A stretch of 64,000 nucleotides of DNA from Verrucomicrobiaceae bacterium (GTDB lineage Bacteria > Verrucomicrobiota > Verrucomicrobiia > Verrucomicrobiales > Verrucomicrobiaceae), in NCBI GenBank assembly GCA_016795465.1, contig JAEUHK010000101.1, forward strand, positions 40,307 through 104,306, given 5' to 3'. Position numbers and translations under genes: made by a program. Shown piece by piece: positions 63,928-64,000 of this stretch (position 1 is its first letter; each line of letters begins with the position of its first letter). The notes below the pieces were generated by a model, which saw only the letters and a program-made list of their open reading frames with translations, was not told the origin of the DNA and searched no databases.

Positions 63928-64000
63928 TCGGTGGTTGGTTGGGGGAGAGGACAGTGCGCTCTCGCCTGCATGAAGGCAAGCTGTTCGTCATCCGGGCTTT

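Noticed and set aside
1..64000. CRISPR array, rRNA or tRNA genes
   Set aside because: No regularly spaced direct repeats of CRISPR type, no rRNA-like sequence and no cloverleaf with a CCA-type end noticed; the only tandem repeats are the ACACAGAAC units at 49671-49716.

Overview
The window reads as a chromosomal segment of a GC-rich Gram-negative heterotroph, most likely a Verrucomicrobiota bacterium. I infer this from the mix of secreted glycoside hydrolases and sialidases, a Gfo/Idh/MocA oxidoreductase with a leader peptide, a GxxExxY protein flanked by ACCACGGAATACACAG-type repeats, and PVC-like small secreted proteins. No rRNA, tRNA, CRISPR array or intact transposase gene was seen. NrdR, RecN, Upp and GalE show that the right part is chromosome.

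Layout. (1) 0.1-2.1 kb: LTA-synthase-like membrane phosphotransferase. (2) 2.3-16.7 kb: a metal-resistance island with a P1B ATPase, an RcnA-like Ni/Co exporter, a CusCBA/CzcCBA tripartite RND pump, a DUF305 protein and several secreted His- or Cys-rich small proteins. Most genes run leftward and are tightly spaced. (3) 16.8-36.8 kb: an integrated plasmid or conjugative element with visibly lower GC in its cargo. Its backbone is a primase-like protein, a replication-relaxation protein, ArdC, a TraD/VirD4-like ATPase, ParB, ParA, a replication initiator, a ribbon-helix-helix protein and a DnaA-box region. No integrase is visible. (4) 37.3-40.5 kb: a large membrane-anchored beta-propeller-like protein and an HTH protein. 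(5) 40.6-50.7 kb: fructan and sialoside use: fructokinase, sugar porter, two GH32 enzymes, two BNR sialidase-like proteins and a DHDPS/NAL-family aldolase, with a divergent AraC regulator. (6) 50.8-64 kb: ordinary chromosomal genes.

Two cargo modules stand out in the mobile element. The main one (25.6-31.8 kb, all rightward, mostly overlapping genes) encodes an acyl-carrier-like protein, an XRE repressor plus ImmA/IrrE protease, a divergent ThyA-fold protein, a dTMP-kinase-like protein, a 5-hmdU-DNA-kinase-family protein (HMUDK_hel, formerly called alpha-glutamyl/putrescinyl thymine pyrophosphorylase), a second ThyA-family enzyme with a uracil-type Asn, and a MazG-like protein. In phages, these families together make hypermodified thymidines: dUMP is hydroxymethylated, phosphorylated to the triphosphate while dTTP is destroyed, incorporated, and then kinased in DNA. 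Finding this set under a phage-like repressor/protease switch, with an acyl carrier protein, is the best candidate for an undescribed system here. The second module (18.3-21.9 kb) pairs a leftward MOSC protein and an unknown protein with a rightward ATGA-coupled GNAT, XRE-sensor and YhhQ-type transporter set. A terminator-ended structured RNA lies between the two arms.

Directly after the hypermodification operon lies about 450 bp of densely folded sequence. It ends in an RBS, a start codon and seven codons resembling an IscB N-terminus before an early stop, then a long hairpin. I read it as a possible deletion remnant of an IscB/HEARO (omega-RNA) element.
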